Made by a program: the position numbers and the translations under genes | In this document: in pieces, positions 1-9,711 of the stretch | How positions within the stretch are numbered: the stretch's first letter is position 1 | How the letters are laid out: every line of letters starts with the position of its first letter | The notes under the pieces: model-generated | Seen by the model: the letters and a program-made list of their open reading frames with translations, nothing else | What the model was told of the DNA's origin: nothing | Databases searched by the model: none | Assembly: GCF_019649055.1 (NCBI RefSeq) | Contig: NW_026570528.1 | Location: 1 to 58,879, forward strand | Origin: Paramacrobiotus metropolitanus | Taxonomy: Eukaryota; Tardigrada; Eutardigrada; Parachela; Macrobiotidae | Reading direction: 5' to 3' | DNA: 58,879 nt

Positions 1-435
1 ACCTTTACTCAATGCAGAATAATTTCTAGGAATAATAACTTTGCCTAATTGTTTTGGGCTCTATCACTGAATAAGCTCATACACTGAAAACAGGCTAAAC
101 TATTGTACTAGACACAAATTAGACAGAACTTACTCAGAACTGATGACAAACACAGTTTAATGCTAATCCCAATACACTAAAGCATGCACAGTTGATTACA
201 CACAACATTCGCACTAGTACAAAGCAAACACGGTTCATTTATACAGTTTCAGGCTAAACCTGTACGATAAAGACACTAAACAGAGAGCCCCAGTGTCAAA
301 GTACATACTATACCATGCAAACAACAAAAAATTATTAAGTGACAAAACATTGCAGCGAACTTACCAAAAAAAAACAAAAAAAACAAAAAAAAATACGGCG
401 AATTTTTTTAAAAAAGTGAAATGATCCGACAAGGT
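1..435. other. AT-rich flank without a recognisable gene
   Basis: No coding region is supported here. The stretch lies downstream of the minus-strand gene ending at 436 and has an A-rich tract around 365-415. It may belong to the end of the viral element (terminal repeat or 3' UTR) or to flanking host DNA. I could not find an inverted copy of it near 18.2-18.4 kb by eye, so the left border of the element is not defined. Confidence 0.5.
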
Positions 436-1913
436 TTAGTGGCGGCGGAAGCGGCGAGGAGCCGAATCGTTACCTGGATCAGCCGAACGCTTCGGAGCGT
501 AGATTTCTTCGTAGAAGTGGTCGGTCGGCGAGTCCTGGATGCGCTGGATTCGATCGAAAATAGTTGGCGAATCGGGGTCGAGGATGCAGCGACACAGACT
601 GATGTCGTCGACAACCAGCCGCGAAATGGTCGCAGGCGAGACAGCGTGCGCCGAATGGTGGGGAGTTGATGGGCGGCGGCGTCGACGGTGTGGAGCATTC
701 ATAATGTGGGATTGGAATGGGTCTGACCTAGGCATTGGGGTTGGCGTAATCAGCGAGAGCGTATTGGAATTGGAAGGCTGGCGTGGAGTTGGTGGAGTTG
801 ACGAACGGCGTCGGGGGCGTGGGTGACGGCCTACCGACGGGCGGCTGCGAAGTGGAGACAGGTCAGGAGTAGTTAGCCGAATCAGGTTGGAATTGGAAGG
901 CTGTCGCGGAGATGGTGGAGGCACCCGCATTCGGACCACACGATCCACAGCCCAACGATTTTGAGGCGCTGGGCTAGAAAGGCGTCGCTCCAAATTCATC
1001 GACACAGGTGACAGCGATGGAGAAGGGGAGCGAGGGCTGTACCCCACGAGTTGTGGCAGCGATGGGGTTGGGGATGGGGATGGAGAGCGAGGGCTGCACA
1101 CCATCGGAGCTACCTCCGGCAGTGGGGTAGCAGGTCCCCGCGGCACGGAAAAGGCTAGTTCCTCCTCCACATCGTCATCCATGTTAGTGAATATGACGTC
1201 GCCTGGGGAAGGTAATGCAGGGCTGTTCGGGAACGGTGGTGGGGGTGAGTAATTGATTGGATACGTGGGCTGCAACTCGTAGGGCGGCGGAGCTTCAGCA
1301 ACGAATGGGAATAGCTGGGCATACGTGGGGGGAGGGTCAATGAAAACGATGGCATTGGCATCACGAAGAAATTGCAAGGCACCCTACAGAAAACAAATAA
1401 TGTAACTTATATAGAAAAATTTGTTTTTATTTCAGTTTACTGGTTTATGGTATGTCAATTAATTTTACTTATCGTAAGAATTAATAAACTTACCAAAAGC
1501 TGGCATGTCCCGTTAATTGCCGAATACCATGCTTGATTCCGAACGGCCGGACTGTTAAGCAAATCCCGGCGAATTCTCTGTATAATTTCTATAAAAAATT
1601 GAAACGTTTTATCTCTTGTTTTTTGAAACCTTTTTTAAATATTTCTTTATTCAATATTTTGCAAATCCTACTTACCAGCAGCTTGATCAGCATACGCAAC
1701 CCGCTCTTCATAAGTCCCCTGGTTCCACAACCAAACGAACCTATCCACCTCCACGGCTTCTTCAGCAAACTGACTCAACGGATCCTCCAACTCCAACCCG
1801 GGATAATCCTCCATAACATCGACAACATCAGCAACATCAGCAATGGCAACATCATCAACGGACACGGACTCCCAGGAGGAATTGGAAGAAGCGGATTCGG
1901 ATCGGGTAGACAT
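436..1913 (-). CDS. Spliced Pro/Ser/Arg-rich early-type protein (three exons, 426 aa)
   Basis: Three minus-strand exons join in frame with consensus sites: 1913-1676, 1588-1494 and 1383-436. Donors are GTAAGT and GTAAGT; acceptors end TATAG and CTGTAG; intron phases are 1 and 0. The ATG at 1913 lies about 175 nt below a TATA box at 2089-2095. The N-terminal third is acidic, then comes a compact region with a W...C...G...F-R pattern (GTCQLLGALQFLR), followed by a long Pro/Ser/Arg-rich tail with repeated SPRSPSPS and RQPSNSN units. No enzyme domain is visible. Its exon phases and core pattern resemble the divergent gene at 3295-4327, so the two may be paralogues. By position it could be an early or regulatory gene of the viral element. 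The function is unknown and the splice model is inferred. Confidence 0.6.
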
Positions 1914-2088
1914 CGTGAAAGGTCACAGCACTAACTGAAAGCTAGTAAAACTGAACTGGTAAAGAACGTACCGTAAAAGTAACTGTAAACGATCCAACAA
2001 ACTAACGAATCCAACTGATCCAGGCGGTAATAATCCAGAAGGAATAAGAAAACTGTTGGAATGAAGAAAAAATGCTTGATCGCGCTGC

Positions 2089-2095
2089 TTATATA
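2089..2095 (-). promoter_or_regulatory. TATA box of the left spliced gene
   Basis: Read on the minus strand this is TATATAA within CGGGTTATATAAGC. It lies about 175 nt upstream of the ATG at 1913, and no other TATA is nearer. It is one half of a divergent promoter pair with the TATA at 3178. Confidence 0.55.
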
Positions 2096-2246
2096 ACCCG
2101 AAATAACATGGAGTTTCAACTTTTGATGTCCACAAACCGTACGATCTATTGTCTGAATTCGTTGTACGCTGACGTAATGTTAACAGAGCGCGTTGACTAG
2201 GCTGATTTTTTCAGTTTAGACCAAGAACCAACCAAAATCCATCCTT

Positions 2247-2420
2247 GGAACAATGAGTGACCGGAATTTGCTAATATCAGACCGAAGCCAGGTGTGGGTA
2301 TGGCCCAACTTATCAACTCAAGATACCACTTGACAAGAATGACTAGAACAGCAATCACAGAATGAAAACAATGAAATGCAACTTTCAGAACAATAAGTGA
2401 CTGGAACACGCTAATATCAG
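2247..2420. repeat. Direct repeat pair in the divergent control region
   Basis: Two 34-bp copies at 2247-2280 and 2387-2420 match at about 28 of 34 positions and share the core GCTAATATCAG. They are 140 bp apart and lie between the two divergent TATA boxes. This could be a duplicated control element or simple local duplication. Confidence 0.5.
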
Positions 2421-2633
2421 AGAGAAACCAAGTAGGCGTTACTCGGGTCCTGCCTTACTCCTAACTAACGTTGCAAACTCACGCCTCCTGTTTATGGTGT
2501 CGGGAGATTCCATAAGATGAAGAAGGTACGAGAGGCTTTGCAGAACAATTGTCAGAGTTCTGAGGAAAACATCCATTGTGTCTTGTTTTTCTGGGTCAAG
2601 CGACTTGTTGATCCACCGTTAATCCCGGATCTT

Positions 2634-2849
2634 GTCGCGACAGCAGACTAGATTCTATTATTCAAAACTGGCTCGTCTTTGTTTTAAGCGTCTTATTGAG
2701 GTACCCTGTTACGTATCATGTATCCGAGATTAGTCGCGACAGTGTCTAGAATCTTTTGTGAGTAAAACTAATTACAACTTGTTTTTCTGGGACAAACTGC
2801 CTTTCATTTGGTCTTTTCTCAGTCTCTGAAATTCGGGCTTTGTCGCGAC
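2634..2849. promoter_or_regulatory. Three GTCGCGAC palindromes in the divergent control region
   Basis: The perfect 8-bp palindrome GTCGCGAC occurs at 2634-2641, 2733-2740 and 2842-2849, spaced 99 and 109 bp. Each copy is followed within about 15 bp by a CTAG-centred box (ACTAGAT, TCTAGA, TCTAGT). Surrounding sequence is partly repeated too (TTGTTTTTCTGGG before copies 1 and 3). Palindromic sites at regular spacing between divergent early-type promoters fit binding sites for a dimeric regulator or a replication-origin protein. That role is inference. Confidence 0.5.
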
Positions 2850-3177
2850 ATTAATCTAGTTTTCATTGTCCAAGAAAACCTAATGGGGCACGGTTTTTCC
2901 GGGTTCTAACAATGGTTCTGCCTTGGCTCTTTGATAAGTAAGAATTTTCCATCGTACTCTCCACCCACCGTATGTTTCCACCTATTACTAAAGGGAATGG
3001 CTGCCTACGGGACCGAGCAGCCCCTTTACTGGTATTTCTTGGTCTAGTAAAGAACTGGGGTTGTCTTTATTCATACAACCTTCAGGGTAGCACGACTGCA
3101 CTGGAGAAAAACGGCACATGGATCGTTCTAACCAATAGGAGTCAGTCGAAAAAATCTTCCAAGTTGCACGCGGTGAA

Positions 3178-3183
3178 TATAAA
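3178..3183 (+). promoter_or_regulatory. TATA box of the LxCxE gene
   Basis: TATAAA lies 112 nt upstream of the ATG at 3295, with a CCAAT box just upstream (about 3132-3136). A (TG)n tract at about 3245-3268 lies in the predicted 5' UTR. Confidence 0.6.
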
Positions 3184-3294
3184 CCCCTGTTTTTCAAGCA
3201 AATCCATCATTTTCTGCTGTTACATCATTTTGGTCAGAATAGTTTGTGTGTGTGTGTGTGTGTGTGTGATTATCGTGTGATTGTGAGTGTACTC

Positions 3295-4327
3295 ATGGCT
3301 TTGCCGGATCCTATGCCCACAACTTCAGAGGAGCTTCCGGGATTGATTGGTAAGTCAATGACAATTTTTTGGATCATGATTATTTTTTAATCTACTTTCG
3401 CACCTTTAAATACTACTTCTTTTCAATTTGGTCTTGCCGTAGCGTTTTTATACGGTATTATAACCTATTATTCTGTATTTCGATAAAATTCAAGAAGTTT
3501 TTTAACAATTCATCGAGACTAGAAAAATTTTTTTCCGTAGAGAAAGCGGATAACCTGATTGCGGAATGGAAAGGTTATACTCTTGCCGAGAAAATCCTGA
3601 CGTACTTCCACTCATACATTGAAGCTGTCCTTCTGTGGAATGAACTCTCGTGGTTGGTCTGTTGTGAAGGAGGACTTGCTGCGTTTTATCGGGTGTCTTG
3701 GTTTAAGGTAAGCGCCTTCGGTTTTTTAGCAGTTAGTAAATAAATCAAAAATATGATAGTTTTTAATAAGCAATTAGAGTTTTTAGATATCAAATGATTC
3801 AAAGCCATTGCAAAAGTTTTATTGCGATTGTATGTAGTGTAATGGTTTTCACTCCAGTAAATAGTACAGCAATAATACGTTTGGTTTTTTTCGATATTAG
3901 TTGTCGCACATCGTTTATTTGAAATATTTTTTGGTAGATCGACCTTGTCGACTTCTACAATAATCGTATAAAGGCTGATCCTGACAACTCTATGGACTCT
4001 GGTTTCTTGGAGCACGATTCGGACGAAGCTGACAGTGACGTTGGCGACGAGAACGACGAAGGAGGCGTGGCCGTCCTAGCTGACGACACTTTTGACGACC
4101 CACCATCAGACGTGGAGAGCGAATTCGTGCCGGAAACTGAGGACGAGCTGGAGGCTACTTTGCTGCTGGAGGAACTTGACTTGGCTGAACGAGAGGAGCT
4201 GATTGCGTACGTCAGTGGCGAGAAGCGTGGTCATTCGGAGGTGGACAGCGACGACGACGACGACGACGACGACAACAACGAACCGCCAACGAAGAAGCAG
4301 GAGATCGAGGTGATTACTATTGATTAA
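3295..4327 (+). CDS. Spliced LxCxE-motif acidic protein (three exons, 203 aa), oncoid-like
   Basis: Exons 3295-3349, 3541-3707 and 3938-4327 join in frame through GTAAGT and GTAAGC donors and CCGTAG and TGGTAG acceptors, with phases 1 and 0. Residues 57-61 read LVCCE, a match to the LxCxE retinoblastoma-binding motif. The C-terminal half is strongly acidic, with an SEVDSDDDD run that looks like a CK2 site plus acidic cluster, then a basic PTKKQ patch that could be a nuclear signal. LxCxE followed by an acidic stretch is the arrangement of small DNA tumour virus early proteins, and adintovirus papers describe such 'oncoid' genes. No fold is recognised. The splicing is inferred from consensus sites; the motif could be fortuitous, although it sits in a conserved-looking core (W...C...G...F-R) shared with the left gene. 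Confidence 0.6.
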
Positions 4328-4675
4328 AAAATGGTTCCATCAGTGCATTTTTTTCTCGGCCCGTATCGTTTTTGAATGTTGTTTCTTGTTTTTTATGACC
4401 TATATTTGCTAGTTGAATTTAGTTTACTGTTATTGCAAAACGCGTTTTTTTCGATAATGCATGCTCATGTTTTTGCTGTATCAGTTATCAGCATTTCCAT
4501 TCAACTGTGTCTTATGATATGTATCATTATGATGGGGTGACGGAATCATACTGCCTGGGCCGTTATGATGTAGCTTAATAATACAACGCTGCGCTTTTTC
4601 GGTGTGTCTAATAGGTAATTTATCAAAAACATACAATTATCGTCATACATTTTTCACGTTTAAACATGAAAGGGG
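4328..4675. other. Intergenic, no gene seen
   Basis: AT-rich spacer between the LxCxE gene and the polymerase promoter. No coding potential or repeat was recognised. Confidence 0.5.
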
Positions 4676-4720
4676 GAGTGGTTACTTACCGGCGCTGCTA
4701 GCGCCGGTAAGTATCCACTC
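4676..4720. repeat. Long hairpin upstream of the polymerase gene
   Basis: The arms 4676-4696 and 4700-4720 are complementary at 20 of 21 positions around a 3-nt loop; the inner CTTACCGGCGCT/AGCGCCGGTAAG is perfect. It lies 110 bp upstream of the polymerase TATA box. It could be a replication or cruciform element, a regulator site, or a relic of a terminal repeat. Confidence 0.7.
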
Positions 4721-4765
4721 GCGCCCACTGGAACGCCCAAAGGTGTGGCCTAGAAACACTGCTGA

Positions 4766-4838
4766 CCAATTACGTCACATTGCAGAAAACGACAAACCAA
4801 TGAGTGTAATCTACGCTTTCTCATCTCGCCTATAAAAG
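4766..4838 (+). promoter_or_regulatory. Polymerase promoter: CCAAT boxes, CRE-like site and TATA
   Basis: CCAAT boxes lie at 4766-4770 and 4797-4801, a CRE/ATF-like TTACGTCA at 4770-4777 and TATAAAAG at 4831-4838, 37 nt before the ATG at 4875. The same vocabulary (CCAAT plus ACGTCA) recurs at 16.7-16.95 kb, which suggests a shared host-factor-driven programme. Confidence 0.6.
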
Positions 4839-4874
4839 CCACGCGGCACGTGTTTTCTTTTCATTTTTTCGAAA

Positions 4875-7800
4875 ATGGCTTACCAGTTGTCCGCTTCTGA
4901 TCATGAGGCTATCGCGGCTATGCTTAACGATCCGTGGATGGATGTTGATGATGATGCTAATACGTATCGCTTAACCACTGAGGATCAGGCCGCCATCAAC
5001 CATATGCTAGCTAATCCCAATGAATTCAATGAACATGATGAGCAGACTCTCGTGACCGCCTTACTACATCACGACGAGGTAAATCAGTTAAGTCCTGATT
5101 CCCTAGCTGCCGCCCTTGCTCTTGCGCACATGGATGACTGGCAGTATGAGGATCCACCACCACAAGCTGGCGGAAGTGTAGCCAGGGATGAGTCGCTCCC
5201 GGATTTTACAGGCCTCTTCCAGCTTGTCAAAGAATCGGAGCGCGTTTTCAAAACTTTCAACAGTACCGAACAAAAGTACCGTGTTGAAATTGCCCCCCTA
5301 CCACGAATTTTCCAAAAGGAAGAGACCATGCTTATTATGCCAGAAATCTTACGCGTCATAATGGATATGTGTTTTAAAGAGTTTGCTCCTACGGACCGTG
5401 TTGTTGTGGCACTCAAATCCGACGGTCTCGAAAGAGCGTTCTACTTGACGATGCGGAAGCTCTCTGACTTCAGCATACCCGCGTTTTTGCATCGTATTGA
5501 GCTGCTGAACTCTGGGCAGAAGTTGGTCATTGACGATTCATTCACCATACGTATCTGGCGCTCTATTATGCCAGCTGGTGGATCCTGGTTTCTCGCACAT
5601 CAGTACGTTAAGCACGACAAGAATCGTTTCAAGACATCCATTGTATCCGTCCGTGTGAACAATAACCTATGCTTACCTGCCGCTCTGTTTCTGGGAAAAT
5701 TTCGCCTGACGCATGATTTACAAGTGCCGCAGCATAAAAATAAATGGAACAACTATATACGCTCTGACCGCACAGCCAATCTGGAAGACCAAGCTGTGAA
5801 GATAATGGAAGAGTGTCTTCTACCCCCGGGCCGTTACTGTGACCTTGATGACCTGGAAGTGTTGCAGAAGGAAGCCTTCCCAGAGTTCCAAATCAAAGTC
5901 ATTTCAGCCAACCAGGGTGATATGATTATTGCACGGGTACCAGAGCGTAAAACCCATGATATGCAGTGAAATTTTCTGTTGCTGGACAATGAGCATTTTA
6001 ACCTTGTCACCACGGCTACTGGGTTCTACTGCTCCCCCTACTTCTGCAATGATTGCGATCGACCGTACCATCATAAAGAACGACACCGCTGCGGAGGCAA
6101 GTGTAGATTGTGCTACCGTGCCAAGAGCAATTGTCTGGTGGATAATCCCGTCAACTGCACTGACTGTCACCGCCGCTTTCTCAACCAGCAGTGTTTCGAC
6201 ATCCATAAAAGAATAAGGAAAAACGGGAAGACCTACTGCCAGACCATGTTCATCTGCCAGAAATGCGGAGTGTTTGTGAATCTTTCCCCTCGTGGTAAAG
6301 ACGCAAAGCATCAGTGTGGTGAAATTTACTGCAACACATGCTACGGCTATTTCCTCCAAGCCAACCATTGTTGCTATATAAAGCCACTGAAAGCGCCAAC
6401 AACACCCTGGCTTGGCGATGAAGATGTGAAATATATTTTCTTCGACTACGAAACCTACAATGATCCTGTGAACGGACACGTACCCTCGTGTATTGTGGCG
6501 CAGTATGCCGACGGTTCTGAGGTCCGCTTTCCAGAAGACGGTCAGCCGATGAATACGGAAGTTGGTGATGCTTTTGGTCGTTGGTTGCTTCAAGAGAAGC
6601 ATCGTGGGTTTACCATTATCGCGCACAATTTTCGGGGCTGCGATGGGCATTTTGTCCTGAAGTATATGTTGGATAATGGATTGAAAGGGGTGGAGGTCAT
6701 CAAACGGGGTACGCAACTGCTGGAACTGAAGTACCGCAAACTGGGCATCAAATCCCGAGATACACTCAACTTTCTGGCACTGCGGTTGAGTCAACAACCG
6801 AAGGCGGTTGGTTTGGAGCTTGAAGTGCAGAAAGGTGATTTCCCTCATCGGTTTAATAAGCCCGAGAACTGGGATAAAGTCGATTTACCTTGGCCTGAGC
6901 CGGATCAGTATATGATTGATGGGATGCGAAAGCAGCAAAAAGCGGAGTTCCTCAAGTGGCACGCTGAAGCAAAAGCCGCCGCTAATGGAGTATTCAATTT
7001 TCGCGAGCAAATGATGACGTATTGCTCGAACGATGTTACGGTCTTGCGGCTCTGTGCGTTGAAGTTTATCAACGACTACCGTACGCTCACTTCGCTGAAT
7101 CCCATGGAAAGCATAACCATGCCTGCCGCCTGCTATCGTTACTGGAAAACATTTCACCTTCCAGAAAATAAAGTCGCCGCCTTAGCCAGTCATGGTCCTC
7201 ACAGAAACCGGCGCACCAGTATCCAAGCCGCTCAATGGTTAGAATGGGAGAACATGAGTGCTAATGGGCGCATACGCCATGGTCGAAACGGAAAAGAAGT
7301 CAAGATTGGTCGATACTTTGTAGACGGCCTCGACGAGGAAACCCAAACCGTTTACGAGTACAATGGCTGTGTTTTCCATGGGCATCCCGCTTGCACCGAC
7401 GAAAACGATGTGGTCCCGTACTCCAAGAAAAAAATGCGAGAAGTCTACGAAGAGTATCTAGAACGTGAGCGTTTCCTCGAGAGCCAGGGGTACACTGTGG
7501 AAGTGAAATGGGGTTGCGAGTGGCTCAAAGAACGGGAAGATCCATTTATTGCCGGATTTTTGCAGCACACGAACATTCGAGAGCCAATGAATCCACGTGA
7601 TGCCTTCAAGGGAGGGAGGACAAATGCCAGCCGTCTGTTTTACGAAGTAAAGCATGGGGAAGAAATTAGACACTTTGACGTTGTCAGCCTCTACCCCTTT
7701 GTGAACAAAACGAAGGCGCATCCAGTTGGTCAACCTGAAATAATCATATCCAATTTCAAGGATGTCAAAGATTATTTCGGGCTTGTTTACTGTAAAGTCG

Positions 7801-8966
7801 CTGCACCGGATGAATGCCTGTATCCAGTCTTACCGTTGACGATCAACGACAAACTGATGTTTGTTCTATGCAAAAAATGCGCAATGGAGAAAGTGACCAG
7901 CCGCTGTGTCCATTCCGATGAAGAACGGTCTTTTGAAGGGATCTGGTGCACGCCTGAGCTACATCATGCGGTGGATGTGGGGTACCGGGTTGTCGAAATG
8001 TACGAAGTCTGGCACTGGGCGCAGACCGACACCAAACTCTTTGCGGCGTACATGAATAAGTTTCTGAAAGTGAAAATGGAAGCAAGCGGTTGGCCTGCGT
8101 GGTGCGATACGGACGAGAAGAAGGCAAATTTCATTCAGATGGTCAAAGACCGTGAAGGTATCATCCTGGACCCTGACGCCATGGTTTTTGATGCCGGAAG
8201 GAAGAGCACCTCCAAAGTCGCGCTGAACAGTCTTTGGGGTAAGACTGGCCAGAGCTGCGATATGAATTCCACGGAATTCGTGTACGACCCCAAACGATAT
8301 TCTGATCTGTGTCGTTCAAAAGCTATTGAGATTCATGATGTGTATGGTGTGAGTCCAACATGTCTGATGGTAACACATTCGAAAGTGGATGACTACAACG
8401 AAGGTGGCAATGGAACGAATGTTGTTGTTGCCGCTTTCACCACGAGCCATGCCCGTCTCATTCTGTTGGACCTCATGGAAAAGTTAGGTGAGCGACTTCT
8501 CTACTACGATACGGACTCTGTGATTTTCGTTCACCGCCCCGGCGACTGGCTCCCTGAAACTGGTAGTATCCTTGGTGACTGGGATAACCAACTGGAAGCT
8601 GGCGAAAACCATATTGTCAAATTCGTCTCCTGCGGTCCGAAAGTCTACAGCTACGAAACAGATACGGGACGCATTGAAATGAAAGTGAAGGGGATGACGC
8701 AGAACGGGTTCACGGAAGATATTCTGGATTGGGACTCGGTTACGAAGGAGCTAACAAGGACCGGCAAGGCGTTGGATTTCAACCAGCTGAAGCGACTGCT
8801 GGAAGGTGTGGACGAACATGTGCAGGTTGTGTATCCGGAATACATCAAGCGGAATGGAAAAACGCAAGAAATTAATACTGTTCAATTGGCTAAAAAGTTG
8901 AAGCTTGTGTACGATAAACGCATCATGTTAGATGATTTCACAACGCTGCCCTTTGGCACGCGATAG
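4875..8966 (+). pseudogene. PolB: Protein-primed family B DNA polymerase (adintovirus/Polinton type) with one in-frame TGA
   Basis: The replicative polymerase of the element; members of this family use a terminal protein as primer. A single frame of about 1,363 codons is interrupted only by TGA at 5967-5969. The first 364 codons hold the acidic N-terminus and the family's N-terminal region. After the stop come paired CxxC segments, then exonuclease motifs: FDYET (about 6445), AHNFRGCD (about 6620) and YCSND (about 7020). A YNGC...HGHP endonuclease-like insertion follows near 7360-7510. Polymerase motifs are DVVSLYP (about 7680), KxxxNSLWGK (about 8205-8240) and YYDTDS (about 8505), with a KVKG element near 8690. 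All catalytic residues I looked for are present. The ATG at 4875 follows a TATA box in good context. The TGA may be a post-insertion mutation; readthrough is less likely because the next bases (AAT) are not the classic readthrough context. Confidence 0.9.
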
Positions 8967-8984
8967 AAAAAAGGTGGTGGTGGT

Positions 8985-9014
8985 GGTGGGGAAAATGAAT
9001 AAAAGAAAGGGGAA
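8985..9014 (+). terminator. 3'-end motif shared with the ARH-BIR gene
   Basis: A 30-bp stretch just after the polymerase stop reads GGTGGGGAAAA...GAATAAAAG...GGGGAA. A near-identical copy lies 51 bp after the ARH-BIR stop at 18279-18310. Both contain an AATAAA-type signal, so this is probably a shared polyadenylation/termination module of plus-strand genes in the element. Confidence 0.5.
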
Positions 9015-9017
9015 AAA

Positions 9018-9218
9018 TCACTCGGTTTGTGTCGCTTCGTCACTCACCATCACATCCAACACTTCTTTCGTGATTTTTTTAGATTCCTCCAACTGTGTAC
9101 GGTTGAAGGACTTTACAAAATAGGAAACAATTTCTAAAGTATTGAAAACTAACAGCAGCATGGTCACCAGTACTGCAAAGAATACTGATGCTGCTTTTTT
9201 AGCTATCGGCTTAACCAT
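9018..9218 (-). CDS. Small single-pass membrane protein (66 aa)
   Basis: The last gene of the minus-strand block; its start overlaps the end of the protease gene by 8 nt. It has a basic N-terminus (KPIAKK), one hydrophobic segment at residues about 12-32 and a charged C-terminal tail ending in ATQTE. The final TQT resembles the core of dynein light chain LC8-binding motifs, a weak clue. Small membrane proteins are common in this virus group, but I do not recognise a named family. Confidence 0.5.
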   Translation of the reverse strand: MVKPIAKKAASVFFAVLVTMLLLVFNTLEIVSYFVKSFNRTQLEESKKITKEVLDVMVSDEATQTE

Positions 9219-9711
9219 TTTTTATAAGGTCGCGTATAAATGTTGCGTCACGGACTACTGTCCTTAGTCGGAAGAACTTGTTGATGAATTTGCATACAAA
9301 TTTATCGTTCACCCCTTTATGCTTAGTGAGAGCTGACATGACATCTTTATATAAAAACCCGTAGCAACGCAGTAAAACAAAAAACATACAATATTGACCG
9401 CATACAGTACTGTCAGTGTTTTGGCGTTCAGTGTTTGACATTATGACAAAGTCATCATTTATCCATTTTTTAATGTCATCTGAATAGTCTCCGGGATTTT
9501 TCCCGTATGAATCAAAAACTTCTATCGTATCGGGTTTTGTACAATAAAATGCTACCCAGTGTTCACCCGCCGCGCCTGACGGTTGAGTATTTGATATGTA
9601 TGCACCTGGAAATTCTTTTACTGGTAATGTATCGCTGGCGAATACCCCAACAAAAATATCGCGAACGTTGGGATCTTGCTTCAGCGCTGTTTCTATTTGT
9701 AGGCTGTTCAT
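9211..9711 (-). CDS. Adenain-like virion maturation cysteine protease (166 aa)
   Basis: Clan CE cysteine protease related to the adenovirus maturation protease; it would process capsid precursors inside the assembling particle. The triad is visible in the usual order: His in GEHWVAFY, Asp in IEVFDSYGKNP and Cys in STVCGQYCMFF, with the oxyanion Gln upstream of that Cys (NTDSTVCGQ region). Length is typical for the family. Its ATG overlaps the major capsid stop codon as ATGA. A matching cleavage motif (MKGG|S) is seen in the pVI-like protein encoded two genes upstream. The frame is intact. Confidence 0.9.
   Translation of the reverse strand: MNSLQIETALKQDPNVRDIFVGVFASDTLPVKEFPGAYISNTQPSGAAGEHWVAFYCTKPDTIEVFDSYGKNPGDYSDDIKKWINDDFVIMSNTERQNTDSTVCGQYCMFFVLLRCYGFLYKDVMSALTKHKGVNDKFVCKFINKFFRLRTVVRDATFIRDLIKNG

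Noticed and set aside
408-826. Arg-rich frames on both strands over the left spliced gene
   Set aside because: Shadows of the Pro/Ser/Arg-rich third exon.
1533-1934. 133-codon plus-strand frame
   Set aside because: Antisense to the inferred exons 1 and 2 of the left gene; no promoter and no motif.
3242-3280. Cys/Val repeat peptide from the (TG)n tract
   Set aside because: Microsatellite translation; the tract lies in the predicted 5' UTR.
5904-6848. 314-codon minus-strand frame
   Set aside because: Antisense shadow of the polymerase gene, whose motifs are unambiguous.
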